From NCBI GenBank assembly GCA_964604305.1, contig CAZRYM010000006.1, positions 3,166 through 67,165 on the forward strand: DNA of 64,000 bases. Reading direction: 5' to 3'. The stretch is from JASUTC01 sp964604305 (lineage in GTDB: Bacteria; Thermotogota; Thermotogae; MWEM01). The position numbers and the translations under genes are program-made. A model generated the notes under the pieces. It searched no databases. It worked only from the letters and a program-made list of their open reading frames with translations, and was not told where the DNA came from. Position 1 is the stretch's first letter; each line of letters opens with the position of its first letter. Shown here piece after piece: positions 53,804 to 62,499 of the stretch.

Positions 53804-55408
53804 ATGACAAAAGGTTATTTTTCTTTGGTTTTACACGCGCATTTACCTTACATTCATCATCCTGATTTTGAAGAGTTCATGGAGGAAAAGTGGCTTTTCG
53901 AGGCCATAAGCGAAACATATATCCCCCTTCTCAGAGCATTCGAAAGACTCGAAGCAGATCAAGTGCCTTTTGCTGTAACTATGTCAATTACTCCCCCCCT
54001 TATGGAAATGCTTGATTCAAAGAGTTTACAGGAAAAATATGTCAGACACCTCCAAGCACTTATTGATCTTTCAGCAAAAGAAATCGAAAAGACAAAAGAA
54101 GAAAATCCCAAAAAACATAAAATGGCAAAATATTACCATGAGGATTTCAAAGATCTTTTAAGAATATTTAAAGATGAGTATTCCTGTCGATTATTAAACG
54201 GTTTTAAACGGTTTTACGATAACGGGAACCTGGAGATTATTACCTGCAATGCCACACATGGTTTTCTTCCTTTGATGGACAGATATCCCAATGCAGTCAG
54301 GGCACAGGTGAAAATAGGTAAACAAACCTACAAAAACCATATCGGCGAGGATCCAAAGGGAATATGGCTTGCTGAGTGCGGTTATACCGGAGGATTGGAT
54401 AAATATTTGGCCGAAGAAAACATCCGATATTTCTTTGTAGATTCCCATGGCATTTGGTATGCTGATACTCCTCCAAGATATGGAGTTTATAGACCACTTG
54501 TTACTGAAAATGGTGTTTTTGCATTTGGAAGAGACCCGGAATCAAGTGAACAAGTATGGAGTGCAGAGAGTGGTTATCCCGGAGATTTCAGATACCGGGA
54601 ATTCTACAGAGATGTTGGTTTTGACAGAGAACACGAATATATAAAAGATTACCTTGACAGCTGTGGTGTGCGTTCAAATACCGGGATTAAATATTTCAAA
54701 GTAACCGGTAAAGGAGTGGACTTGGGGAAAAAAGACTACTACGATATTGAAGAGGCCATGGAAGCAGCCCGGGCACATGGAAGTGATTTCGCCCATAAAA
54801 AAGCAGCACAAGTAGCCCATCTTTTTGAGACTTTTGATGGAGTCGAACCGCTAATTGTAGCTCCCTTTGATGCAGAACTATATGGACATTGGTGGTTTGA
54901 AGGTCCGGCATTTATCGAACATTTTTTCAGAGCGTTAAATCAATTAGAGGAAATTGAACCCATAACTCCACCCGATTTCATAGAAAACAAACTAAAATCA
55001 GTTCAGATTGACACTCCCGGTGATTCCACATGGGGTGCGAACGGTTATAATGAAGTTTGGCTAAATGGTTCAAACGATTGGATATACAAGCATTTGGACC
55101 ATCTCATTGAAAAAATGGGAGAGCTTGCAAATACATATAAAGACGTTCAGGATGAGTTGAAAATCAGGGCTTTGAACCAGGCAGCCAGGGAATTACTGTT
55201 GGCACAGTCAAGCGATTGGGCATTCATTATGACGACGGGAACAACCGTCGAATATGCATCCAACAGAACGAAACAGCATGTGGATAGATTTTTAAAGTTG
55301 TACAATGAGATAGTCAATAATGAATTAAATAAAGAAGAATTAGAAAAGGTTGAATGGTTAGATCCTATTTTTAAAGATATAGATTTTAAGGTCTATTGCA
55401 CAAACTAA
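53804..55408 (+). CDS. GH57 1,4-alpha-glucan branching enzyme
   Basis: A 534-residue GH57 enzyme with a DUF1957 C-terminal domain. The nucleophile is probably Glu191 in IWLAECGYTGGLDKYL and the acid Asp356 in APFDAELYGHWWFEG. The opening FSLVLHAHLPYIHHP is the family start. It should put alpha-1,6 branches on glycogen, matching the debranching enzyme at 35888. Activity as branching rather than hydrolysing enzyme is inferred from the subfamily. Confidence 0.9.
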   Translation: MTKGYFSLVLHAHLPYIHHPDFEEFMEEKWLFEAISETYIPLLRAFERLEADQVPFAVTMSITPPLMEMLDSKSLQEKYVRHLQALIDLSAKEIEKTKEENPKKHKMAKYYHEDFKDLLRIFKDEYSCRLLNGFKRFYDNGNLEIITCNATHGFLPLMDRYPNAVRAQVKIGKQTYKNHIGEDPKGIWLAECGYTGGLDKYLAEENIRYFFVDSHGIWYADTPPRYGVYRPLVTENGVFAFGRDPESSEQVWSAESGYPGDFRYREFYRDVGFDREHEYIKDYLDSCGVRSNTGIKYFKVTGKGVDLGKKDYYDIEEAMEAARAHGSDFAHKKAAQVAHLFETFDGVEPLIVAPFDAELYGHWWFEGPAFIEHFFRALNQLEEIEPITPPDFIENKLKSVQIDTPGDSTWGANGYNEVWLNGSNDWIYKHLDHLIEKMGELANTYKDVQDELKIRALNQAARELLLAQSSDWAFIMTTGTTVEYASNRTKQHVDRFLKLYNEIVNNELNKEELEKVEWLDPIFKDIDFKVYCTN

Positions 55409-55416
55409 AAAACAAT

Positions 55417-55446
55417 AATCCCCGCTTCCTGCAGGAAGCGGGGATT
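55417..55446 (+). terminator. Terminator after the GH57 gene
   Basis: AATCCCCGCTTCC and GGAAGCGGGGATT form a perfect 13-bp stem with loop TGCA, followed by TT and then A-rich sequence. Confidence 0.88.
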
Positions 55447-55466
55447 TTAAAAACGGAGGTTAATAT

Positions 55467-55718
55467 ATGTCTTTAAAGAACGAAGCTTTTTTGAAAGAAC
55501 TTGCATCCAAAGAACCGGCAACTTTTAACGAAGTTTTTTTAAATTTTCAGATGGAATTGTTGGATCATGAAAACGAACTGAAAAAATTGCAGGCCATTAC
55601 TGAAACAAGAGGTGCATTAACGGCTGAAGAAAAGAAATACGAATCCGTCATGAATGCCAAAAAAGGAATTCTTGAGGGTGTTGTGGAAGATTTATCTATT
55701 TACTATAAAAAGAGATAA
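55467..55718 (+). CDS. Hypothetical small helical protein
   Basis: An 83-residue, charged, probably helical protein (MELLDHENELKKLQAITETR). No family recognised. AAACGGAGGTTAATAT precedes the ATG at a good distance, which argues that it is translated. It is flanked by a terminator and a promoter, and lies between the GH57 gene and glpX. Confidence 0.65.
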   Translation: MSLKNEAFLKELASKEPATFNEVFLNFQMELLDHENELKKLQAITETRGALTAEEKKYESVMNAKKGILEGVVEDLSIYYKKR

Positions 55719-55720
55719 GA

Positions 55721-55729
55721 TGTTATAAT
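55721..55729 (+). promoter_or_regulatory. Extended -10 promoter of glpX
   Basis: TGTTATAAT starts two bases after the preceding gene and about 58 bases before the glpX ATG. Confidence 0.55.
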
Positions 55730-55786
55730 TTCAACAGAGAAAATGACAAAAAATTGGTTAACACTATTCTACGGGGAGGATGAGTG

Positions 55787-56803
55787 ATGTCAAAAGAAAT
55801 GTATCCAGAGTTTTCTCTGGATTTTGTTCGTGTTACAGAAGCTGCAGCATTGATGAGCAGCCGTTATCTTGGTTTTGGCGATAAGGAAGCCGTCGATGGA
55901 GCGGCAGTAGACGCCATGAGAGGGATGCTGGATTATATAGATATAAAAGGTACCGTCATTATCGGTGAAGGTGAGAAAGATGAAGCGCCCATGCTCTTTA
56001 AGGGAGAAAAAGTGGGCAGTTATACAGAAAATGCACCTGAGATGGATATAGCGGTGGATCCAATAGACGGAACAAGATTGGTTGCTTTTGGCCTGCCAAA
56101 CGGTATAGCCGTTATGGCCGCAGCAGAGCATGGACAAATGGCATCTCTGCCGACTTTTTATTGTATGAAACTCGCTGTTGGCCCTGAATTAAAAGGAAGA
56201 TTGGATATAAATGCCCCCATAAGGGAGAATTTGAAAGTAGCAGCAGCTGTATTGAATGTAGAGGTCAGTGAGATAACTGTTGTTATCTTGAACAGAGACA
56301 GGCACAAAGAAATTATTGATGAAATAAAGCGAGCCGGAGCCAGAATTAAGTTGATCAGTGACGGAGATATTGCAGGATCTATTGCAACAGCAACACCTGA
56401 TAGTGGAGTAAATATCTGTATCGGTATAGGCGGATCTCCGGAAGGGGTGCTTGCAGCTGCTGCGCTTAGGACTCTTGGCGGGGAACTACAGGCTAAACTC
56501 TGGGCACAGACGGAAGAAGAAAAAACACTACTCACCGAACAGGGATGGGATTTTGACAAAGTGTATCATACCGAAGATTTGGTGGGGGGAGAGCATGTAA
56601 TCTTTGCTGCAACAGGAGTAACTAAAGGAGATTTCCTAAACGGTGTTAAATTTGTGCATGGTAAGGCGATAACCGAATCCATAGCAATGAGAATGCCAAG
56701 TGCAACCGTCAGATACATTACCACACATCATGATTTGAAGAAAAAGACCATCAGACTAAAATCATCCAGTGGGGATGAAAAATATATCGATATTAAATAT
56801 TAA
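55787..56803 (+). CDS. glpX: Class II fructose-1,6-bisphosphatase
   Basis: A 338-residue GlpX-type phosphatase for gluconeogenesis. The metal and substrate motifs are GTVIIGEGEKDEAPML and DIAVDPIDGTRLVA, with GIGGSPEGVLAAAALRTLGGE. ATG 55787 is seven bases after GGGGAGG. It supplies fructose 6-phosphate, upstream of glycogen synthesis. Terminator follows. Confidence 0.95.
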   Translation: MSKEMYPEFSLDFVRVTEAAALMSSRYLGFGDKEAVDGAAVDAMRGMLDYIDIKGTVIIGEGEKDEAPMLFKGEKVGSYTENAPEMDIAVDPIDGTRLVAFGLPNGIAVMAAAEHGQMASLPTFYCMKLAVGPELKGRLDINAPIRENLKVAAAVLNVEVSEITVVILNRDRHKEIIDEIKRAGARIKLISDGDIAGSIATATPDSGVNICIGIGGSPEGVLAAAALRTLGGELQAKLWAQTEEEKTLLTEQGWDFDKVYHTEDLVGGEHVIFAATGVTKGDFLNGVKFVHGKAITESIAMRMPSATVRYITTHHDLKKKTIRLKSSSGDEKYIDIKY

Positions 56804-56830
56804 CATCTACAAATGCTAATATGATAGAAG

Positions 56831-56861
56831 AAAAAGGCGACTGTAAAAGTTGCTTTTTTTT
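56831..56861 (+). terminator. Terminator after glpX
   Basis: AAAAAGGCGAC and GTTGCTTTTTTTT pair with two G-U pairs around a 7-base loop, giving a long T run. Confidence 0.8.
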
Positions 56862-56879
56862 ATGGTTTTTTCTCATAAA

Positions 56880-56934
56880 TTGACAGAAGCCCTCTAAACG
56901 GAGTATAATATAACACTCTAATAAGAGTGTTATA
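56880..56934 (+). promoter_or_regulatory. Promoter with operator palindrome before the TauE/SafE gene
   Basis: TTGACA (56880-56885) and TATAAT (56904-56909) are 18 bases apart. Directly at the start of transcription TATAACACTC (56909-56918) and GAGTGTTATA (56925-56934) form a perfect 10-bp inverted repeat with spacer TAATAA. Likely a repressor operator; no regulator gene is adjacent. Confidence 0.75.
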
Positions 56935-56950
56935 AAGGGGAGGGGTATAT

Positions 56951-57697
56951 ATGAACGAATTTTGGTTGTTTGTTGTTGTGGGATTCTTTGCCCAGATAGT
57001 TGATGGTGCTCTTGGCATGGCATATGGGGTAACCTCGAATTCCATGCTCCTGGGGCTTGGAGTATCTCCTGCAATCTCCAGTGCCTCTGTGCATTTCGCT
57101 GAAATATTTACAACCTTAATATCGGGGTTTTCTCACTTTAAACTGGGAAATGTGGATAAGTCATTATTTAAAAAGCTTTTGATTCCCGGAATTATTGGTG
57201 GTGTGACAGGCGCTTATCTACTCACACAAATCCCTTCAAATATCATAAAGCCTATAATTGGAGTGTACTTGGGATTGATGGGAATAAGGATTTTGTTGAA
57301 GGTCTTTCAGTCAAATGGAAAGATCAGAGAATTTTTTGTTAGAAAGAGACATTTTTTTCTGCTTGGGTTGCTGGGTGGATTTTTTGATGCCATGGGTGGT
57401 GGTGGATGGGGGCCTATTGTGACAACAACTCTCGTAGCGGACGGAAAAAGTCCACGTCATACGGTTGGAAGTGTCAACGCCTCTGAATTCTTCGTTACCG
57501 TTGCAGAAGTTGCTGCTTTTCTGACGCTTATTTCACAATTTAACTGGTACGTGATTTTGGGTCTTATCGTTGGGGGTGGATGTGCTGCACCTCTTGCGGC
57601 ACTTGTTACAAAGAAACTCAACGCCAAGTTTTTAATGTTGATATTGGGTATATTGATCATCATATTAAGTATAAGAACCGTTATTCTTTCCATTTAA
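56951..57697 (+). CDS. TauE/SafE family membrane transporter
   Basis: A 248-residue membrane protein of the TSUP family with about eight spans. Features: FAQIVDGALGMAYGVTSN at the N-terminus, GGFFDAMGGGGWGPIVTTTL in the middle, where the family has a similar GGG(W)GP loop, and HTVGSVNASEFFVTVAEV. Family members export sulfite, sulfoacetate or related anions, but the substrate here is unknown. Ribosome site GGGGAGGGG. Its own strong promoter and palindrome suggest induction by the substrate. Confidence 0.9.
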   Translation: MNEFWLFVVVGFFAQIVDGALGMAYGVTSNSMLLGLGVSPAISSASVHFAEIFTTLISGFSHFKLGNVDKSLFKKLLIPGIIGGVTGAYLLTQIPSNIIKPIIGVYLGLMGIRILLKVFQSNGKIREFFVRKRHFFLLGLLGGFFDAMGGGGWGPIVTTTLVADGKSPRHTVGSVNASEFFVTVAEVAAFLTLISQFNWYVILGLIVGGGCAAPLAALVTKKLNAKFLMLILGILIIILSIRTVILSI

Positions 57698-57699
57698 AA

Positions 57700-57730
57700 C
57701 ATCAGGGCGTTTAATCAGTCCGCCCTGATG
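57700..57730. terminator. Hairpin between convergent genes
   Basis: CATCAGGGCG and CGCCCTGATG form a perfect 10-bp stem between the transporter (plus) and the aldo/keto reductase (minus). T runs are short, so termination strength is uncertain. Confidence 0.7.
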
Positions 57731-57762
57731 GTATTTTCAACTCACATTTAATTCTTGTTGAC

Positions 57763-58905
57763 TCATTCGGTAAAATAGGCGTGAACCCTCTTTAATTCCC
57801 TTATAATTGGAATATTTTGGGGGCAAAGAGATTCACAAAGTCCGCATTCAACACATTGTGAGGCATCGTTGTTGTTTTTCATTAGAAATTCCCTGTAGGT
57901 TTTTGCATATTTATCCTTTGTTGAGTACATGTGTGCCTTGTTGTACAAATCAAAGATCATGGAAATAGCTACTTTTTGTGGACAGCCGTTACAATAGTCA
58001 CAACCCGTACATTTTATCTTTATTTTTTCTATGTACAGTTTTCGGACTTGTTCAATGAGTTTAAGTTCGGATTTGCCCAGAGTATTTGGATCGGCTTTTT
58101 CAAATATCTTCACATTTTCTTTCAATTGGTCCATCGTACTGACACCACTGAGGATAACGTTGACCTCTTCGAAGTTGTACAGCCAGGAAAAGGCCCATTC
58201 AACCGGATTCCTTTTTGTTTCAGCACTCTCCCAAAGATCCATGATGTCTGAAGAGGGCACATCTGCCAGTTGACCTCCGCGTAGAGGTTCCATTACTACC
58301 ACCGGTATATCTTTTGAGTGGGCATATTTAAGACCTTTTAAGCCAGCCTGATATTCCTGGTCGTAATAATTCAGTTGAATCTGGCACATGTCCCAATCAT
58401 GATAATCAATGATTTCCTGAAAAGTATCGTAATTGTCATGGAAGGAAAAACCACAGTATTTTATCTTTCCCTTCTTTTTCATGTCTCTTAAAAAACCAAT
58501 GGCGTCCAGTTCCTTCATCTTTTCCCATCTTTCTTTGCTCATTGCGTGAAGCAAATAGAAATCAACGTAATCTGTTTGAAGTCTTTCAAGCTGTTCATCC
58601 AAATATCGTTCAAAATCATCGTGTTCCTTGACTAACCAAACCGGTGATTTCGTTGCCAGTTTCGTTTTTCTCCTGTAACCGTCCTTTAAAGCCTTACCCA
58701 CAACAAATTCGCTTTTTCCGTTATGATAGGGATATGCCGTATCAATGTAGGTCACTCCATGATCGATGGCATATCTTATCATGTTAATGGCTTCGGGTTC
58801 ATCAATGTCTTCCGGTTTCCCGCTTTCATTTAGCGGAAGCCTCATACACCCCATTCCAAAAACTGAGGTCTCTATTCCTGGTTTTTTAAAAATCCTGTTT
58901 TTCAT
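57763..58905 (-). CDS. Aldo/keto reductase with C-terminal 4Fe-4S ferredoxin domain
   Basis: A 380-residue fusion. Residues 1-280 form the aldo/keto reductase barrel with Asp55 and Tyr58 in YIDTAYPYHNG. The last 90 residues carry two cysteine groups, CTGCDYCNGCP and CVECGLCESLCP, for one or two [4Fe-4S] clusters. Such fusions are common in strict anaerobes; they probably couple ferredoxin to a carbonyl substrate. AGGTGATG precedes ATG. It is divergent from rex, so shared redox control is possible. Confidence 0.92.
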   Translation of the reverse strand: MKNRIFKKPGIETSVFGMGCMRLPLNESGKPEDIDEPEAINMIRYAIDHGVTYIDTAYPYHNGKSEFVVGKALKDGYRRKTKLATKSPVWLVKEHDDFERYLDEQLERLQTDYVDFYLLHAMSKERWEKMKELDAIGFLRDMKKKGKIKYCGFSFHDNYDTFQEIIDYHDWDMCQIQLNYYDQEYQAGLKGLKYAHSKDIPVVVMEPLRGGQLADVPSSDIMDLWESAETKRNPVEWAFSWLYNFEEVNVILSGVSTMDQLKENVKIFEKADPNTLGKSELKLIEQVRKLYIEKIKIKCTGCDYCNGCPQKVAISMIFDLYNKAHMYSTKDKYAKTYREFLMKNNNDASQCVECGLCESLCPQNIPIIRELKRVHAYFTE

Positions 58906-58989
58906 TCTACATCACCTCATCTATATTCTACACAAAAAAGGCGTTAATTTCAAAACCGAAATTATTTTTCGGGTCATTTGGCACATGTA

Positions 58990-59021
58990 TGTTATAATTC
59001 TTATTGTGAAATTTACCACAA
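58990..59021 (+). promoter_or_regulatory. Promoter of rex with Rex-like operator
   Basis: TGTTATAAT (58990-58998) is an extended -10. TTGTGAAATTTACCACAA (59004-59021) just after it matches the Rex half sites TTGTG and CACAA eight bases apart. Binding there would block transcription start, so rex is probably autoregulated by NADH. Confidence 0.75.
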
Positions 59022-59033
59022 TGAGGTGAGTTA

Positions 59034-59663
59034 ATGGCTGAAAAAATTCCCAAACCGGTGGCTAGACGATTGGCTGTTTACTATAGATTATTGAAAGATC
59101 ATGCCAAAAATGGTGAAGAAAACATATCATCGTCTTCTATGGGACAAATTCTTGATTTGAAACCAAGCCAGATCCGGAAAGACCTTTCTTATTTTGGAGG
59201 TTTCGGAAAAAGAGGCACAGGTTACAATGTTATGGATCTAATGAAAAGCATCGAAAAAATTCTCGGAATTGACAAGACCTGGAATGTTTTGATCGTAGGG
59301 GCCGGAAGAATAGGACGGGCGTTGGTTAACTACCCGGGTCTCATACAGGACGGATTTGTTATCAAGGCGATTGTTGATGTCAGCGAAAAGAAAATAGGAA
59401 AGAAGATTGATGAACAATTGATGATAGAAGATATCAAGAAGTTGGAACAGATTGTAAGAGAAAGAAATATTGAAATCGCGGTCCTGTGTGTGCCTATAGA
59501 GGTGGCACAAAAAACAGTCAATATAATAACCGGATACGGTATAAAGGGAATTGTCAATTTTGTACCAAAACGGCTAAAAGTACCCGAGGATGTGATGATA
59601 GAGGATGTACACATATCCCTTTCTTTCAAAGCCCTTTCATTCAGGATGGTAAATATTGACTAA
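59034..59663 (+). CDS. rex: Redox-sensing transcriptional repressor Rex
   Basis: A 209-residue Rex. The N-terminal winged helix (AVYYRLLKDHAKNGEENISS, SQIRKDLSYFGGFGKRGTGY) binds DNA; the Rossmann domain starts with VLIVGAGRIGRALVNY and senses the NADH/NAD ratio. ATG follows GAGGTGAGTTA. It faces away from the aldo/keto reductase gene and is followed by proS with its own promoter. Confidence 0.96.
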   Translation: MAEKIPKPVARRLAVYYRLLKDHAKNGEENISSSSMGQILDLKPSQIRKDLSYFGGFGKRGTGYNVMDLMKSIEKILGIDKTWNVLIVGAGRIGRALVNYPGLIQDGFVIKAIVDVSEKKIGKKIDEQLMIEDIKKLEQIVRERNIEIAVLCVPIEVAQKTVNIITGYGIKGIVNFVPKRLKVPEDVMIEDVHISLSFKALSFRMVNID

Positions 59664-59688
59664 CTACAGCGCTTTTAACCCTTCTTCA

Positions 59689-59697
59689 TGATATAAT
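59689..59697 (+). promoter_or_regulatory. Extended -10 promoter of proS
   Basis: TGATATAAT, 36 bases before the ATG of proS, with the same TGATATAATC core as the rpsF and DUF2007 promoters. Confidence 0.65.
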
Positions 59698-59733
59698 CGG
59701 GCAGTAATTTTAACTTCTGCAGAGGTGACTTAT

Positions 59734-61473
59734 ATGAGATTTTCAGAGTTATACGCACCCACGAAAAAAGAGGCTCCGGCTGATTCTGATTTGGTAAGCT
59801 ATGAATACCTGGTTAGAGGCGGTTTTATAAGAAAAGTAGCTGCCGGAATTTTCACCTATTTGCCTCTAGGGAATTTGGTTCTTCAAAAGATAACGAAGAT
59901 TGTACGAGAAGAGATGAATAATGCGGGTTGTCAGGAACTGTTGATGCCCATAGCCCAACCGGCAAATATCTGGAAGGAATCCGGGAGATGGGACGATTAC
60001 GGTCCGGAAATGATGAAGCTTCAGGATCGGCATAATAGATCTTTCACGCTGGGTCCTACTCATGAGGAAATGATAACCGTTACCGTCAAAAATGAATTGG
60101 TCAGTTATAAAGAACTACCAAAAAATCTCTATCAAATCAATACAAAATATAGAGATGAAATACGTCCCAGATTTGGCCTTCTTAGGGCAAGGGAATTTAT
60201 CATGAAGGATGCCTACAGTTTTCATCCTGATGAGGCTTCGTTAGATGAGACTTATAATAGAATGTATCGGGCATATGAGAAGATTCTTGACAGGATGGGT
60301 TTGGATTATATGGCAGTTGAAGCTGATTCAGGTGCGATAGGCGGTAGCGATACCCACGAGTTTGTCATCCTGGCTAAAAATGGGGAGTCTCCTTTACTAA
60401 CATGTGGAGATTGCGGATATAAGGCTACAGACGAAAGAGCTGAGTACAAAGCGGAATATAATTATCCTGATGAGATGACAGCTGAAATTGAAGAGGTCAG
60501 CACACCCGATCAAAAGACAATTGACCAAATATCAACCTTTTTGAATTGTGGAAAAACAAAAATAGTAAAATCACTTTTGTTTAAAGGCAGAACAGGTTAT
60601 ATACTGGCTCTAATCAGAGGGGACTTGGATATCAATATCGCTAAGCTTAAGGCATCTGTAAACGATCAGACATTAGAACTTGCTCAACCTGAAGATGTTT
60701 TAAAGGAATTTGGTACACCCATAGGATATATAGGCCCGGCGGGCTTGAAGAAGGAGCAGGCAAAAATAGTGGGAGACCACAGTATTAAAGGGTTAAAGAA
60801 TTTTGTTACCGGTGCCATGAAAGTAGATACTCATTACATTAACACCAATCTGGATAGGGACTTTTGTGTGGACATGTGGACTGACATCAAAATGGTGACG
60901 AAGGGAGATGCCTGTCCCGTTTGCGGAAAACCGCTGGAGGAAACCAGAGGAATTGAAATGGGGCAAGTCTTCAAATTAGGTAAAAAATACTCTACATCAC
61001 TCGATGCCAATTATACAGATGAGGCCGGGAAGCAACTGCCTTTTTATATGGGTTGTTACGGATGGGGAATATCCCGGAGCATTGCCGGAGTCGTTGAACA
61101 GCTTCATGATGAGAACGGGATACTCTGGCCGCTATCTATGGCGCCCTATCAAGTTATCATCACCCTTATCAATGTAAAGGATGAAAGTCAACGTGAAGCA
61201 GCCGAAACCATCTACAAGCTCTTGCTGCAGGAAGGCGAAGAAGTACTTATAGATGACAGGGAAAATTCTCCGGGTTCCAAATTCAAAGATGCCGATTTAA
61301 TTGGTATTCCCATCAGAGTCACAGTAGGAAGGGGAATTAAAAAATCAAAAGTTGAGTTGAAACTGCGAAACAGCCCGGAAAAAAGAGAGATTGATATAGC
61401 GGATGGCTTTGAAGAACTGATAAAAGAAATCAAAAAGGCAAAAGGTGAATATGACCCGAGAAACCGAACATAA
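59734..61473 (+). CDS. proS: Prolyl-tRNA synthetase
   Basis: A 579-residue class II synthetase of the bacterial type with the inserted editing domain (about residues 225-395). Motifs: FTLGPTHEEMITVTVKNEL, RDEIRPRFGLLRAREFIMKD, and the C-terminal anticodon domain from MAPYQVIITLINV. ATG 59734 is seven bases after AGAGGTGA. The end overlaps the next gene by 23 bases. Confidence 0.97.
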   Translation: MRFSELYAPTKKEAPADSDLVSYEYLVRGGFIRKVAAGIFTYLPLGNLVLQKITKIVREEMNNAGCQELLMPIAQPANIWKESGRWDDYGPEMMKLQDRHNRSFTLGPTHEEMITVTVKNELVSYKELPKNLYQINTKYRDEIRPRFGLLRAREFIMKDAYSFHPDEASLDETYNRMYRAYEKILDRMGLDYMAVEADSGAIGGSDTHEFVILAKNGESPLLTCGDCGYKATDERAEYKAEYNYPDEMTAEIEEVSTPDQKTIDQISTFLNCGKTKIVKSLLFKGRTGYILALIRGDLDINIAKLKASVNDQTLELAQPEDVLKEFGTPIGYIGPAGLKKEQAKIVGDHSIKGLKNFVTGAMKVDTHYINTNLDRDFCVDMWTDIKMVTKGDACPVCGKPLEETRGIEMGQVFKLGKKYSTSLDANYTDEAGKQLPFYMGCYGWGISRSIAGVVEQLHDENGILWPLSMAPYQVIITLINVKDESQREAAETIYKLLLQEGEEVLIDDRENSPGSKFKDADLIGIPIRVTVGRGIKKSKVELKLRNSPEKREIDIADGFEELIKEIKKAKGEYDPRNRT

Positions 61474-62125
61474 TCAAAATGTGAATACGTCTGAACATTT
61501 TTCTTATTTATGTAAGGCCACCAAAACCGGTGTTTTACGGTTTCTCTCTCATAGAGAATGGATTACTGCAACTGAAAGAACCATGAGAAGGTCGAAATTT
61601 CCTTTATGGTTTACCCGGGGATTTCATCCCAAACCAAAGTTGACATTTTCAAGGGCATTACCAACAGGGTTAATTTCAGAAGCGATTTATTTTGTAGTCC
61701 GGTTGAAAGATGACAAACTCCCGACAACAGAACTGGTAAACGAGTTCAACGTTAAATCTCCTCAAGGCCTCAGAATGAAAGGCATGTGGCAGATGAAACC
61801 GGGAGAAAAGATCAATCGCTATTTGGATCTTTGGTCTTTCAGATTAATTATTAAAGATACACCCAAAATTGAAAGGGAAGAAATAATTGAATATATAGGG
61901 AAAAGGGCATACGACACTCAATGTGTGATTCTTGATAAATCATTTTTTATGATAGAATATAAAACAGTGGAGAAAAAATGGTTGGATTACAGAGATGTCT
62001 TGCAATTCCTTTACGGAGAAAGGTTTCCAAGGTTGTTTTATTTGCCTGTTTTAAGGGAAGTATACTGTAATCGTGAAACTTTTGTTCCTGTAAGTGACGT
62101 TTTTGATCTGCATGGGAGGCAATGA
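61451..62125 (+). CDS. DUF2344 (radical SAM-linked) protein
   Basis: A 224-residue protein matching DUF2344, recognised by RFLSHREWITATERTMRRSK and FPLWFTRGFHPKPKLTFSRA. In most genomes this domain is found fused to or next to a B12-binding radical SAM protein; here it is alone between proS and a receiver gene. ATG 61451 is three bases from AAAGGTG. Its role is unknown, and it ends with a one-codon overlap of the next gene. Confidence 0.85.
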   Translation: MTRETEHNQNVNTSEHFSYLCKATKTGVLRFLSHREWITATERTMRRSKFPLWFTRGFHPKPKLTFSRALPTGLISEAIYFVVRLKDDKLPTTELVNEFNVKSPQGLRMKGMWQMKPGEKINRYLDLWSFRLIIKDTPKIEREEIIEYIGKRAYDTQCVILDKSFFMIEYKTVEKKWLDYRDVLQFLYGERFPRLFYLPVLREVYCNRETFVPVSDVFDLHGRQ

Positions 62126-62499
62126 TGTCTAAGAAGGTTTTGGTGGTTGATGATTCAGCCGTATTGAGAAATATAATCGTTTTTAATTTAAAAAAAGCGG
62201 GTTATGAAATTCAGCAGGCAGTTGACGGAATGGATGGAATAGAAAAGATGCGTGAATTTAAACCCGATATCATTGTATTGGATATTATGATGCCAAGACT
62301 TGATGGTTTTGGTGTGTTGGAAGAAAAGTCAAAAGATGATTCTATAAATGGAATACCGGTGATTATACTAACCGCAAAAGGGGGAGAAGATGATAAAGAC
62401 AAGGCAATTGCCCTCGGCGCTTTGGGTGTATTAACGAAACCATTCAGTCCAAAGCAGCTTATTTCTTCTGTGAAACAGGTGATAGGGGATGCCTCTTAA
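62125..62499 (+). CDS. CheY-like single-domain response regulator
   Basis: A 124-residue receiver domain without output. The acid pocket is VVDDSAVLR, the phosphorylated Asp53 lies in VLDIMMPRLDGF, and the switch residues are in ILTAKG and VLTKPFSP. ATG 62125 is five bases after GGGAGG; an ATG one codon earlier is possible. It overlaps the phosphatase gene by 11 bases, so the two are likely one regulatory unit. No histidine kinase is in the window. Confidence 0.94.
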   Translation: MSKKVLVVDDSAVLRNIIVFNLKKAGYEIQQAVDGMDGIEKMREFKPDIIVLDIMMPRLDGFGVLEEKSKDDSINGIPVIILTAKGGEDDKDKAIALGALGVLTKPFSPKQLISSVKQVIGDAS

